Notes: a model not told the origin generated them from the sequence alone. Shown: positions 32,081-43,929, counted from the first letter of the stretch. The stretch: DNA of 64,000 nucleotides from Dermanyssus gallinae (GCA_003439945.1 QVRM01001215.1:254501-318500); one strand, 5' to 3'. Translations and numbers: made by a program.

Positions 32081-32182
32081 TAACTGATGGATGATGTATG
32101 AACGCAACAGATGACAGAGTTTATGTAAAAGGCAGGCGGATAGGGTGAACGGTCATGGCCACATGGTGATGCTGATCAGGAG

Positions 32183-32342
32183 AATGATGATGATGATGAT
32201 GATGATGTTGATGGACTAGTCAGATGAATGAATTCGTGGATAAGTGTCATTTTGTATGTTTGTCTGCTTGTCTGTCTGTCGGTCTGCCGTTCTGCTTGTC
32301 TGTCTATCTGCTATTTAGTTAGTTAGTTAGTTTGTTAGTTAG
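32183..32342. repeat. (ATG)n, (GTCT)n and (GTTA)n patches
   Basis: Successive short tracts: ATG at about 32187-32210, GTCT at about 32262-32305, and GTTA at about 32317-32342. Confidence 0.8.
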
Positions 32343-32349
32343 TCTGGGT

Positions 32350-32790
32350 GCAGCGGCTTGGCTGGATCTGCCACGGCCAGACTATGAATACTGCGACGTG
32401 CTGTGACGATGTTATTATTACGATTATTACGATGCTCAATGCAGACGATGGAGGAGAAGACGACGACGACAACAACGACGACGATACGACGATTGATCGA
32501 TTATGAGATGATGCCGTCGAACGTATGCAGGAACGTATCATTCTTGTCTGCCTCATCGTTGGCATGGCTTTCGTCGCTGTCGTCGGGTTCCCACTGCTCA
32601 GTATGGTGCTGCTGGTGCTGATGCTGATGCTGCTAATACAATGGTAACCATTGTTGTAACCCTGTTACTACTACTCCTATCACTTCTACAGTGGCTAACA
32701 ACACTGCGAGCTGTACCGAACACCGACTATTCGTGCATTACGAATGTACGGCGGCAGTTGTTGCCCGATCTGACGTTGGGTTATATGCGT
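32350..32790. other. Non-coding stretch
   Basis: A GAC/ACG patch lies near 32460-32485. No gene is recognised. Confidence 0.5.
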
Positions 32791-32793
32791 TCA

Positions 32794-33179
<386 letters not shown>

Positions 33180-33181
<2 letters not shown>

Positions 33182-33520
33182 AAAGCATTTATGCGTGCGT
33201 GCACTCCGAGTTTCTACTAAAGGCGGCCTCTACCCTCACTTGGTTGGCGTTGACTGGTCTGTCTATCGGTCGGTACGTCGGTCGATAGGCCGCATTCGGT
33301 TGCTGCGCGGCGACAAGATCGCGGCGCCCATCCACGGCTTAGTTAGTGACATTCAAACGGCTCAGAGAGATCGGGAGATGGAACTAGCGAATCACAGAGA
33401 GAAAAAATAAAGCTAAGGGAACGAGAGACAAAGGGACAGTGGATAAGGGGTAACAACAACCCGTTACGCGCCTCCCGGAGGCCGCCCGCCCGCCCGCGAC
33501 TATCTTTGTTGTCGCCACCG
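33180..33520. other. Non-coding stretch
   Basis: Mixed sequence. No gene recognised. Confidence 0.5.
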
Positions 33521-33524
33521 CATC

Positions 33525-33590
33525 AACAAAAACGACAGCAATAGCAGCAACAACAACAACAACCACAACAATAAAGACAACAATCATCGC
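33525..33590. repeat. CAA-class degenerate array
   Basis: Imperfect ACA/CAA triplets. Confidence 0.8.
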
Positions 33591-33599
33591 ACCAGTAGC

Positions 33600-33900
33600 G
33601 GTATTGCCAGAGGGCGCAGTAGCAACAAGAGCAGCAGGAACATCAGCTGCCACGATGCGCCCGATCACCGCACAGAAGCCGTCGAACCGTATCTAGCAAC
33701 CGGCGAAACGTACGCTATTCGCTGCCGTTGCTGCCTGTAGATCCCTTTGTTTTCTCCTCTTTATCTCTCTCTCCCTCTCTCTCTCGTTGGTCGTATTCGG
33801 TTCGATTACTCTACTTATAATAATATAATACTTTACTTACCCCTTCATCTTTATATATGTTGTTCTCGTTTTTCCCTCTGGCTCAATCATACTCTCTCTC
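33600..33900. other. Non-coding stretch
   Basis: CT-rich runs lie at about 33765-33785. No gene is seen. Confidence 0.5.
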
Positions 33901-33904
<4 letters not shown>

Positions 33905-33950
<46 letters not shown>

Positions 33951-33957
33951 TATATAT
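33905..33957. repeat. (AT)n microsatellite after (CT)n
   Basis: A (CT)n run at 33889-33903 passes directly into about 50 bases of AT. Confidence 0.95.
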
Positions 33958-33959
33958 GA

Positions 33960-34365
33960 GACTTTCTTTCCGTTTCTGTATGCGGGTTTCCTCCGTTTCT
34001 TCCTCTGCGTTCTCCCGCCGTCTTTCCGCGGGCGGACACCCCCCTACGCGCGCTGGTCTTCTTCCCTGGTCTTCAGTTGCCTGACGCGTTCGCTAACCAA
34101 CCAGCCACTGCCAGCTAACCAACAACAAATGGCAGCTTGTTTATTTGCCGTGGTTGCTGGCCGTTATCGTTGTGGTCGCCATCGTCATCGATCGTCCGTT
34201 CGTACGTCCGTAGATCGTGACCACAGCGGCGGGGCTCCACGTCGAATTAAAAACATGTTTTTTACATTTTTTGTTTAACAACAGCGGGGTTGTTGGTTGG
34301 CTGTATCTGGCTCTGGTTGTCGAACTTGGTCTCGTATTGTGTTGTGTCAGTAGTAGTAGTATTAG
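33960..34365. other. Non-coding stretch
   Basis: Mixed sequence. No gene recognised. Confidence 0.5.
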
Positions 34366-34369
34366 TTGT

Positions 34370-34555
34370 CGAGCCCGGTGATGGCGTGGTGGCTTAAGTC
34401 TGCGCCTCGCAACCGGAGGAGACACACAGGTGCGCGGGTTCGAGCCCCACCATTGCACATTTGTTTTTATGCGGGGTCGGTCTATAAAACAATGTGAAAA
34501 ACAGTCCCGTGAACGTTAAATCTTAGCTGAGGGTCAGCCCGAAAACTTTCATTTT
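34370..34555 (+). mobile_element. tRNA-derived SINE, family 1, copy B
   Basis: This is collinear with the 3.8-kb copy from TCGAGCCCGG to GCCCGAAAACTTT, with a small insertion (AT) next to box A and scattered substitutions. Box B reads GGTTCGAGCCC, as in copy A. It ends in CATTTTT. Target-site duplication is not clear, because both flanks are GTA/TAG-rich repeats (34345-34365 and 34555-34635). The element may have inserted into, or helped seed, that repeat. Confidence 0.88.
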
Positions 34556-34559
34556 TAGT

Positions 34560-34845
34560 AGTTAGTAATACTACTAATACGCAAATACTAATCACGGTAG
34601 TAGTAGCAGTACTAGTAGTAATCGTAGTCCTAGTGCTAGTATATAACAAAATAATTCATTTCTATAAGTACTAGTAGAAGCGGCCGCTGCCAAGTCAAGT
34701 CGACTCAAGTCAAAAGCACCCGTATTCAAGGGTCATATATGACTAAGTATATATTGCTTATTAACCGAATACTTTGCGTCTGAATACAATTATAACATAC
34801 AGACTTCGTGGAGCTCTCCACGAGAATGCTGCTAATGCTGTAATG
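34560..34845. other. GTA-rich flank then non-coding sequence
   Basis: Degenerate TAGTAGTAA triplets (34555-34680), then unique sequence. No gene is seen. Confidence 0.55.
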
Positions 34846-34919
34846 ATGATGATGGTGATAAAGTGATGACAATAATGATGGTGATGAGGTGATGATGATG
34901 ATCACGGAGGTCGTCGTCC

Positions 34920-35000
34920 GCAGTGGTTGTTGTTGTTCTTGTTGTGGTGTTGTTGTTGTTGTGTTTTTTGTTGTTGTTGTTGTTGTTGCTTTTGTTGCTG
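34920..35000. repeat. GTT-class microsatellite
   Basis: About 80 bases of GTT with TTT and GGT interruptions. Confidence 0.9.
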
Positions 35001-35199
35001 CGGATGTCGGTGTTCGTGTTGCTGTTAGCCTCTTCAAACCTCCTCAATGCGGGAGACGGAAGCGGCAAAGGAAGGCAAGAAACAGAAGAGATAGGCTACG
35101 AAAGCGGAAGAAAGATGGTTGAGGTTTTGGTAGATGAATGGAGCTTGTGGTGAAAACGATAAGATGGAATTCTGCTATGGCTGTAAGTGCGTTTGCCGA

Positions 35200-35450
35200 T
35201 GCTGTTGTGTTTTTGCTGTTATTGTTGTGCTTTTGGTTGTTGCCGTCGTTGTTGTCGTCGTTTTGGATTCTGTTGTTTTCATCGTTGTTGCGGTTGTTTC
35301 TGTTGTTGTTATAATTGTTGTTGGTGCTAGTATTAGTGTTGTTGTTGTTGCGGATGGCCATGCTGGTGACAAGGCGGAGGTAGACAGCTCTGTGTTGACT
35401 GTCATCTCTCTTGTCGCTGCTGCTGCTGCTGCTGCTGCTGCCGCTAACCG
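35200..35450. repeat. GTT-class degenerate array and (GCT)n
   Basis: Scattered GTT/GTC triplets at 35200-35355 and a run of about ten GCT at 35417-35445. Confidence 0.8.
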
Positions 35451-35499
35451 CTCCTTTTTCCGTATTTTCCTCTTCGTTGTTTTTCTTTTCTTCTACTAA

Positions 35500-36000
35500 C
35501 TACTTCGACTTCGACCACCACTACCAAGACTACTCGTACAACTTATACGGCTTCTACTGACACCACATCAAACAGGAAGTGCATTGAGTCGTGTTGATAA
35601 CAATGACATCTACACTCACCCACCCGTCCGTCCGACCGACAGAGAGACAGGCTGACCTAACGCCCATTCAACCGAACAGCCAGGACGCTGTGGTCGGTCC
35701 GACCCTCCGTTCTCCAGCCGCCACCCGCAGAAGACACCTCCAGACACCCCAAGATCCTCCCTCCCCAGCTCCCCATGCACCCCCGTCTTTGAGACATACA
35801 TGCTCTACGGACGAGGCCGGAACGATGACGATGGCGTTGACCGGACGGCCCGTTGCCGAACCTCCGTGATGATGGAGCCGATGACACCACCGTGTTATAA
35901 TCCAGCAGCTGCGGGCACCCATGTCTCTTCGTTTTCTTTACTACCCACCTCTCACTGATAGGCCACGTTCGTTCAAGACACATTGGAAGAACACGTCACA
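35500..36000. other. Non-coding stretch
   Basis: C-rich on + (35600-35800). Several short frames overlap on both strands and none is recognised. Confidence 0.45.
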
Positions 36001-36005
36001 CACAC

Positions 36006-36006
<1 letters not shown>

Positions 36007-36036
<30 letters not shown>
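36007..36036. repeat. (AT)n microsatellite
   Basis: About 30 bases of uninterrupted alternating AT. Confidence 0.95.
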
Positions 36037-36099
36037 ATCGTTATGTTTATAGATGTGAACATACATCACACCGCCATACCGTGTACTCCCCCATCTATA

Positions 36100-36470
36100 G
36101 TTTAGTTCTGATGGTTGACCACCGGCGATAAATCTGGCAGCAGCAGAAGGGCGAAGATATAGCGGGAATACAAGTAGTACAAACGAACTCGGTTCTTGAT
36201 GCAGAATATTACCACATATGCGGTATACGACTTCCGCGTTGGTAGCCGGCAACCCAAGAAAAAGCTTTGGCAACACGGATGTCGAAGATAGTCCGGCCTG
36301 CCTGCCCCAGAAAACAGGCAGACACACAGAGATTCAGTATGGCCTTTGTAAACTGCATTCGTGCTGCATAGATTTGTCGTTCTGCAACCGCGTTTCAAAA
36401 CCGCTGAATCAGATTGTTGCCGTCCATCACCCAGTGAAGTAATCGGCATCAATATTGTTTATGATAATAT
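36100..36470. other. Unique sequence with opposing frames
   Basis: A 74-codon + frame (36218-36442) and a 116-codon - frame (36102-36452) overlap. Neither is recognisable. Confidence 0.4.
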
Positions 36471-36499
36471 AATATCTTGTTGCTACTGCACTAGTTTTA

Positions 36500-36585
36500 G
36501 TTGTTGTTTTTGTTGTCGTTGTTAATGTTGTTGTTGTTGGTGGTGGTGGTGGTGTTGTCGTTTTTGTGGCTGTTGTTGTTGCCTT
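36500..36585. repeat. GTT/GGT microsatellite
   Basis: GTT triplets around a run of about six GGT. Confidence 0.85.
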
Positions 36586-36721
36586 TTCAAAATACGTGCC
36601 TTTTTATTGAAGAATTATTTTTTCAGCAAAGTACCCCGCTGCTGAGCATCCTCCTACTCGTTCGGTTATTTGGAAAGATGAAAAATGTCATGGTAAATCA
36701 ACAACGTTAACGGGGTACCTT

Positions 36722-36763
36722 TATATATATATATATATTCCTTTCTCTGTGTTCCCGCCTTTT

Positions 36764-36825
<62 letters not shown>
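36722..36825. repeat. Two (AT)n tracts
   Basis: (AT)n at 36722-36738 and a 60-base tract at 36765-36825, separated by pyrimidine-rich sequence. Confidence 0.95.
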
Positions 36826-36828
<3 letters not shown>

Positions 36829-36829
36829 G

Positions 36830-37200
36830 AGTCACTTTATGCGTAAGACGAATCTCCACTGAACACGATAGTATACATTAATGCATAGAGAGTAGTCGGT
36901 AAATTTTTGCCATTTAATCCGAGCATGCATGAAGTAGTCGAGTAGTTTTAGAAGAGTGGTATAGGTCGATGGTATCTCTGCCCGTGTTCGCCTCGTCTTG
37001 ATGGTGACGAGAACCCGGCAACCGTATACGTGTTGGGACCGTGATGATAGTATCACGCCGATATGAGGTGACTTGAACAAGATTAAATTATGCGGCCCTC
37101 TAGCAGCAGACGTTGTCATATACATGTCAAAAATATATAGTGGTTTGTTCAATGCGATTTGGCGGTCCATACATCAAGGAAGAAGGGTTGTCTCGTCCTC
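36830..37200. other. Non-coding stretch
   Basis: A 112-codon - frame (36832-37170) is open but unrecognised. Confidence 0.45.
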
Positions 37201-37205
37201 GTCTG

Positions 37206-37291
37206 TGTATATATATATATATATATATATAGATCATGAACGGTTCGTTCAGTCCTTCACCTGCATATATATATATATATATATATATAGT
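37206..37291. repeat. Two (AT)n tracts
   Basis: (AT)n at 37206-37231 and 37265-37290. Confidence 0.95.
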
Positions 37292-37299
37292 ATGCGCAT

Positions 37300-38370
37300 G
37301 TAAATATGCTCATGCATACCTAGACTAGAAACTGCGACCTATTGGGCTGGAGGTTGGGGGCGAGGGGGTGCTATTTCGGTGCATCGCTGCGCTTGTAGTA
37401 AGTTAGCTACTGTGCACAGAGCTGGGTACACCTTTGTGCACAGTGTGACGCGGTGGGTAACACTATATGTTCAACAAGATAGGCCTGCTAAGATAGCGCA
37501 GCGAAGCCATGCGCTACTCACTCACGGCCCAGTCTGTTCACCAGCGTAGGGTTCTGAAAGGGTTGTCGGGGCTCATCCGCCCGAGGTTGAGGTCGTTGGT
37601 GCTTTTCGTACCTCCCTCTCTCTCTCTCTCTCTCTTATCTTTTCCTTTCTAACCCGATCCGAGTCGGCTACAATCGGCGTTAGACGACGACAACAACCCG
37701 TTCGAGTGTCGCCTGCCTGTATCCGTAGCGACTCGTTGGCGTCCGTTTCGATCCGCGCGTGCGAACGGCGAGCGCCGTCAGGATGAGAGGAGGTGAGAAA
37801 GAAGCTCTTGGTCGTTGCTCTACCTCTAAGATGACGGCTGGCGAGGTCAACGTCGATCGACAAACGCCATCATAGGAATGATCTTCGATCTTGATCTATT
37901 GTCGGCGGCCATCTTGATCTTCAGAGCTCGAAACCTCTGTGTCTGTTTGGCTGTCTAAAACGTTAGCGCGACTGACGACTGAACGCTGATTGCTGACACA
38001 GCTGCTCCTAGTTTAATAATAATAATAATAATAAGAATAATTTTTTACGCATACAAACGGGTATCAAAGCTTGGGACCGCCTTTGTATAAATACAGTACT
38101 ACTTCTACTGCGGCTAGTATTACTACGTTGATATGAACTGATACGACGAAGCTACAAGTCGCGTTACCAACATACTGCTAGCCACCTTCTTGGAAAACGC
38201 TGATCCAGGATCCGATCTGTTACTAGTAATAATGTTACTATCTATACATATCATCTCGACTCGTCCGAGGTGAACCGAACACTCGAGGCAGCTGCTAAGC
38301 TACCCCCGGCAGCCTAGACACGAAGGTACCTTATATATACCCTCCCCCCCGCCATCCTAGACACGGAGGT
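37300..38370. other. Non-coding stretch
   Basis: (CT)n lies at 37614-37634 and an (AAT)n run at 38013-38038. No gene is supported. Confidence 0.5.
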
Positions 38371-38373
38371 ATG

Positions 38374-38403
<30 letters not shown>
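38374..38403. repeat. (AT)n microsatellite
   Basis: About 30 bases of uninterrupted alternating AT. Confidence 0.95.
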
Positions 38404-38405
<2 letters not shown>

Positions 38406-38409
38406 CACA

Positions 38410-39370
38410 TTTGTTGTTGCATTCCGCATGCATGTAGATGTTTGGGTCGATTTGTACGTCTTCTCCTTTCTGTCGTCACCATGCCGCGATATGACTGATT
38501 GTGACGTACGTTGTTTGCATATGCTACCATTTGTCAAATATTCGCCGCTATCATGAGCATAAAAATAACGTTTCAACGCACAGCTCAGTCGATTGTCGTA
38601 CATTCGTCTAACGAACGAACCACGTATTTTCACCGGCATCCCTCCTTCATTTGAGGAAAGACCGAAATCTAATAGGGTACTTTAAGGATGGCTTAACATC
38701 GACTTAACGCAACTTCATGGTCGCAACTCGGGTCGGCGAAAATCTTTGCGAGTGGCGCGCGAATCAGCTTCGGGTTGTGCCTTTTGTCCCTTGGAATTTG
38801 GGCGGGCAAGTTGTGGATCGTCAGCTTTATCAGCATATCGCAGAGACAGCAGCAACAGCAACTCTACCCAAGGCTTTCCTCGGAGTCTGTCGGAAATCGA
38901 GGAAAGCTTTGAGTGAAAACCGCCTGAAGTCTGAGCACAGCAAGTTGGTACATCGGGATCTGCCTGTGTAGAGTAGCCTCTGCGCTCTGGTCGTTGCTCT
39001 ACAACAACGAGCGGCGAACTTCGAGTGTCTACGTTGCTTGCCTGGGTCTGCTGGCTGGACGCGCACTCTCTCCCTTCTCTCTCCATGCACGTATATACTC
39101 CTACATCTCCCTGTATTCAGTCCTCTGCGTATGCGCCTCCTTGCGTTCGCTTTGTGCGCTCTCTATCTATGTATATATCTCATCATTTACATTGACCTGC
39201 TGGTCAGCTCAGAGCAGAGCTCGTAACGACCCACCCAGCCACGTGCGATGGACTCTCTGCATATATAAAGGCTGGGTGGAGCTCGAGGAAGTAAGCCTGC
39301 TTTGTGCTGTTTTACGATGCAGCATCGACGACGAAGTTTCCTGTCTACAATACACTGCAGCTCTTAGATT
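38410..39370. other. Unique sequence with opposing frames
   Basis: Microsatellite-poor. A + frame with an ATG at 38717 (84 codons to 38971) overlaps a 123-codon - frame (38715-39086). Compositions are protein-like but neither is recognised. Confidence 0.4.
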
Positions 39371-39374
39371 AGAC

Positions 39375-39378
<4 letters not shown>

Positions 39379-39417
<39 letters not shown>
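39379..39417. repeat. (AT)n microsatellite
   Basis: About 40 bases of uninterrupted alternating AT. Confidence 0.95.
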
Positions 39418-39423
<6 letters not shown>

Positions 39424-39706
39424 TGTGATAGGCGCCGTAGATTAATTGAAAATGTTCCTCAAGATTGAATACTCGGCTACACGGTACTATGGTGGACCGT
39501 TCCCTTATCAGATGTGAACAATTAAACAATACAATTTCTTAGCAGACAATTTAATCAAATTCTTCTCAAGTGAGTAGCCTGGTGTCGTCACTGTCGTTGT
39601 CGTGTGAGTAGTGCCAATTAACACACGCCACCGTCTCAATACGCACGTATTGAAGAACAATTTGGACACTTTAGCAGAGCAAATGGCGACAAAGATGACG
39701 ATCTTT

Positions 39707-39762
39707 CTCGGGAACTCTCGAGGTGAGTTCCCGAGAACGTATTTGTGTTCGGCCGAGCACAA
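39707..39762. repeat. Two adjacent palindromes
   Basis: A perfect 10-bp inverted repeat, CTCGGGAACT / AGTTCCCGAG, lies at 39707-39716 and 39726-39735 with a 9-base loop. Eight bases further on is a near-perfect 20-bp palindrome, TTGTGTTCGGCCGAGCACAA (39743-39762). Both sit inside a stop-free stretch open on both strands. Confidence 0.85.
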
Positions 39763-39824
39763 AAACACGACAACTTTATTCGCTGGGTTACGGGAGAACG
39801 CTAGAAAGTGGCTTACTTTAACCG

Positions 39825-39920
39825 AAACAACAACAACAACAACAACAACAATAACGACAACAACAACACTAACAACAACAATGGCAGCAACCACAATAAC
39901 AGAAACAACAACAACCACTG
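39825..39920. repeat. AAC-class microsatellite
   Basis: AACAAC with ATAACG, ACTAAC and AATGGC interruptions. Confidence 0.9.
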
Positions 39921-39929
39921 GCGATTACC

Positions 39930-40390
39930 GCCGTCGCCGCTTCTATACAAGACAACTGCTTGCGGCCTGCGGTTTACTAGGTGAGAGGATTTCTTGGGAA
40001 GCGCGAGGTGTTGTGGTTCTGTTCTTTACGACATGCTGGCTAGCCGATGACGGAGATTGCAGATCTCTCCTCGGCATTTGCCCGGCTTGCTGAAGTGTTT
40101 GAGGTCGCTCGTTCGTTCGTTCGTAAGTTCGCGCGTGCGCGAGCGCAGAAGGTCGGAACCTCGATCAATCTCGGCACAATCGGCCGGCCGAACAACGACC
40201 GACGACTGGTACCTAGAATCGATGCGAGATCTTCTTTAGCATCATCCTTAATATCTCCCCTTCACATCATCATTCGTGCCCAGAACATAAATGACTATGT
40301 CAAAGCGCAGCGTCAGCTATATGTACTATCGAGAGACAGGCGACAGATCAACGTCTAGAGCGTTGTCTCACGTTGACTAGGCACCTCTGT
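39930..40390. other. Non-coding stretch
   Basis: (GTTC)n-like sequence lies near 40108-40125. No gene recognised. Confidence 0.5.
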
Positions 40391-40394
40391 CAGT

Positions 40395-40570
40395 TGTTTT
40401 GGTTGTTGTTGTTTTTGTTGTTAGCATTATTGGTGGTCTTGTGGTGGTTGTTGTTGCTGCTGCTGCTGCTGCTGTTGTTGTTGCTGTTGTTGTTGTTGTT
40501 GCTGTTGTTGTGGTTGTTGATGATGTTGTTGTTGTTGTTGTTGTTGCTGCTGCTGTTGTCGCTGATGGTG
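40395..40570. repeat. GTT/GCT microsatellite, about 175 bp
   Basis: GTT and GCT blocks alternate with few interruptions. Confidence 0.9.
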
Positions 40571-40624
40571 TTATGACGGCATTTTATATTTATTTTTCTA
40601 GGTGATGTTTATTGCTTGGGCTGT

Positions 40625-40710
40625 TTTGGTTATTGTTGTGGTTGCATTTGTTGTTGCTATTGTTGTCGTTGTTGTTGTTGTTGTTGTTGTTGTCGTCGTT
40701 GTCGCCGCCA
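40625..40710. repeat. GTT/GTC microsatellite
   Basis: About nine consecutive GTT with flanking GTC and GTG triplets. Confidence 0.9.
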
Positions 40711-40719
40711 TTGTCTTGG

Positions 40720-41150
40720 TCGGTGTGGTACTACCGTAACGATGTTGATGTTTGTTGGCTGATTTCTTTTTTGCTATAGCTCGTACATCTTTTACGTATG
40801 TAGGCAAATGTATGGTTGTGTTTATTTGTATGTATGTACGTATGAGTGTATGAACTTGTATGTGTGTGTGTCTTTTATTACCTACCTACCCACCTACCAC
40901 AACAGTGGCTGCTTCTGTGCGTCTGCTTGCCTGCCTACCTGTCTGTGTATATGTCTACTTGTTCGCCCGTTATCTCCGCGTACTTTGTGCGTTGTCTCTG
41001 AGCGTTGTCTCTCGATGGTCGTTCTGCTCGTCCTGCGAGACGACTCCACGCTCCGACTAATCTAATCTTTTCGGGCGGATTGGTCAGCATGATTTGTATT
41101 TCGGTCGCCCTCTGGTGACGTTTTAGCCTTTATTGTTGTAGCATGCGGCA
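40720..41150. other. Non-coding stretch
   Basis: GTAT/TGTA-like patches lie at 40805-40875. No gene is seen. Confidence 0.5.
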
Positions 41151-41169
41151 ACAACCACAGCAGCAGCAC

Positions 41170-41360
41170 TAATAACATCACCAACAACAACATCACCAAC
41201 AACAACAACAACAACCAAGAACAACAACAACAACAACCAAGAACAACAACAACAACCAAGAACAACAACAACAACAACCAAGAACAACAAGAACAACAAC
41301 AACCAAGAACAACAACAACAACCAAGAACAACAAGAACAACAACAACGACAACGACAAGA
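41170..41360. repeat. Minisatellite of 19-25-bp CCAAG(AAC)n units in an AAC array
   Basis: CCAAG occurs at 41215, 41237, 41256, 41278, 41303 and 41322, each followed by AAC triplets. The spacing is 22, 19, 22, 25 and 19 bases. The upstream part instead uses ATCACCAACAAC units. Confidence 0.9.
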
Positions 41361-41539
41361 AGAAGTGAAGAATGTGCCACAACAGCAGGAGTTACGTTGG
41401 AGTAGATTCACACGCTGGGACAGAGCAGGTCTGCCGACGATGGCGACGTCGCAAAGTTCACGACCGGTTCACGTCGCTACGGACCACATCAACCTCCAAG
41501 AGAGGACCACCGCAGTAGAAGTGGCTGCCGTTGTGATTG

Positions 41540-41850
41540 TTGTGATTGTTGTTGTTGTTGCTGCTGCTGCTGTTTATTAAATTTATTAACGCTTTTCAAG
41601 CTTGCACTTAGCAAAATCGGCAGCCGAGATCAACAGGACGACACAAACAACCAAGATGACTTGATAAACACACATGATAAGACTAAAGTCTAAGACTAAA
41701 TTCTTGATCTCGTCGCCATTGCTGCTGCTGCTGTTGTTGTTGGTGGTGGTGTTGGTGCAGTTGTTGTTGTTGTCGTTGTTGTTGTTGCTGTTATTCTTGT
41801 TTTTGTTGTTGTTGCTGTTGCTGCTGTTGTTTTTATTTATGTTGATGGTG
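41540..41850. repeat. GTT/GCT arrays
   Basis: GTT/GCT at 41540-41575 and a longer imperfect array at 41715-41840. Confidence 0.85.
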
Positions 41851-42085
41851 TACGCCCTTCTCCTGGAGGCAATCGAACCGAAGCATCTTTTGCCATAATG
41901 GCGTTTCCCTCGTCTCTGCACAAATCACAACAACATTACACAGTGCCTGCCGTCATGTGACCCGCGATACGAGACGTGAATCATAGTTAATACGTTGAGC
42001 AAGCGGGTATCAATATCCCGCTTCTATTAGCGAAGGAAGCGATTGTAGCAATTACGGGACGCAGCATTTATATTGACAGTAACGG

Positions 42086-42088
<3 letters not shown>

Positions 42089-42138
<50 letters not shown>
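42089..42138. repeat. (AT)n microsatellite
   Basis: About 50 bases of uninterrupted alternating AT. Confidence 0.95.
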
Positions 42139-42139
<1 letters not shown>

Positions 42140-42140
<1 letters not shown>

Positions 42141-42530
42141 GTCTTCAGAGAGAGAAAAAAAGGGCGAAAAATACAGAACGAGCGAGAGACAGCAAATTAG
42201 TACCGAGCGAACAGCAGAACAGTAGTCAATGCAGAACACACACGCAGATACAGACATTCACACACACACATACCGAAATGTATTTGTATCTAAACTAACT
42301 CATCTGTCCGTGCTGATTGTGTACACGGTATGCTGAGGGGCACGCTGGCCATGCTTGACGTCCGTTGTTACGAGAACCTGCCGAGTCGACTTCGACTGTT
42401 GTTTCTGCTCGAATGTTCGAACTTCTCCTCGGGCCTTGTCTTAGTTCTGCCGCTCGTCGCGTAGCCGAGGTGCGTCGCATCTAAGGCCCAGTAGACACTG
42501 TGTCTATCTACGTATCTATATATCCGTCCG
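42140..42530. other. Non-coding stretch
   Basis: A short CACA patch lies near 42238-42270. No gene is recognised. Confidence 0.5.
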
Positions 42531-42536
42531 TCTGCT

Positions 42537-42544
42537 ACTGCTGT

Positions 42545-42576
<32 letters not shown>

Positions 42577-42614
42577 TTGATGTTGTAGCCGCTGTTGTTG
42601 TTGTTGTTGTTGTA
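42537..42614. repeat. GTT/GCT microsatellite
   Basis: Imperfect triplets ending in about six GTT. Confidence 0.9.
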
Positions 42615-42619
42615 AGTCG

Positions 42620-43190
42620 TGGCCGCTGTTATCCCGTCACTGGTCGATTCGGTTTTCTTCTCTTTATTCGTTCGCTCTTCCTTTTCCTTATCCTCGTCCG
42701 TCCGTCCGTCTTGTTTTGTTTTTGTTCTTCTTCATTTTGTTTCGTCTCTTCTCGTTGTCTTGCATCCGTCATCCCTCCATCGTCTGTTTTGCTCTCTGCG
42801 CAGGGGTAGTGGGGTGTTTGGGGTGGGTGTCTGTCGACACACGATACGAGACGGAACACGACTGTCTGACTGACGAACAGCGACTTCTACAGCCTAGATG
42901 TAATATTGCTACGATCACAGTAGGTATAACTACTACTACTACTATTGGAACTTTACTCTATAACTAGCTAGAACAATTTCAATTGAACTGCCACTTTGGT
43001 TTCACTTACTCTGCTTATTACCGCTATCACTATAATGCCACTATAATGATGCGCACGTATGGGACATATGGGACCGTCCGTTGGCGCAGCCACAGCCACA
43101 ACGAAGGTGGCCCAGGGCCGAGGGAGGCCACCGTCGATGTTGGCAGACTTGCTCGGCAGTCTAGCCGATCGGCTCCTACCAGCGCACCAG
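42620..43190. other. Non-coding stretch
   Basis: T- and CGT-rich at 42650-42790, then unique. No gene recognised. Confidence 0.5.
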
Positions 43191-43194
43191 TATC

Positions 43195-43555
43195 AGCAGC
43201 AGCAACAGCAGCAGCAACAACAACAACAACAACAACAGCATCAACACTGACAACAATAGCAACAACAGTGACATCAACACCGACAACAACAATTACAACA
43301 ATAGCAGCAGCAACGACAACAATAACGCTAGTAATAAGAACTACGCAGACAATGAAACTACAAGAACAACGTAATTAACAACAACAATCACAGCAAAAAC
43401 AATAGCAACAACAACAATAGCAACAAAAACAACAACAATAGCAACAACAACAACAACAACAGAAACAACAACAATAGCAACAACAACAACAACAGCAATA
43501 GCAACAATAGCAACAACAACAACAACAAAAACAGCAAGAGCAGGAGCAACAATCT
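43195..43555. repeat. Two CAA arrays
   Basis: 43195-43330 is an imperfect CAG/CAA/ACA array. 43375-43555 is built from AATAGCAACAACAACAACAA units of about 20-35 bases, repeated at least six times with AGAAACA and AAAAACA variants. Confidence 0.9.
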
Positions 43556-43559
43556 GTTA

Positions 43560-43925
43560 GATGAGCAACAGCGTCTGATCTGGGGTGGTTGGTGGTCGCA
43601 ACCTCGCGACTTGTTCTCGCAGCATCTTTGGGATGAGAACGCCTTGACCTTCTTCTTGGTGTGTCCGCTTGCCCGTTCACCCGGCCGCTCGCTAAAACGA
43701 CGCTGGCTGGCTACGTGCTCTTGGCCGTCCGTCGGATCCGTAGTCGTTGTCTAATCTAACAGAGTCAACCAAGCAGTCAACCAAGTGAGTTCAACTCTCT
43801 CTCTGGCGAGAGCGGAGAGCTTCGCCATGTTGCTTGGCGCGGAGCATACAAATAATGTCGTCAGCGTTTTCGTGGTCGTCGTCATCATGCGATCAGGTTC
43901 GATACGTTTAATAGCAGTAGTACAG
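43560..43925. other. Non-coding stretch
   Basis: No gene seen. Confidence 0.5.
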
Positions 43926-43929
43926 GTAG

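Noticed and set aside
31634..32107. 157-codon Leu/Val-rich - frame that looks like a membrane protein
   Set aside because: The hydrophobicity comes from reading AAC repeats antisense as TTG/GTT triplets.
36624..36722. AGTACCCCG ... CGGGGTAC inverted pair
   Set aside because: Only 8-10 bp with a gap and about 80 bases apart, which is within chance for a window this size.
38715..39086. 123-codon - frame and 84-codon + frame overlapping
   Set aside because: Mutually antisense and neither recognised, so neither can be preferred without expression or conservation data.
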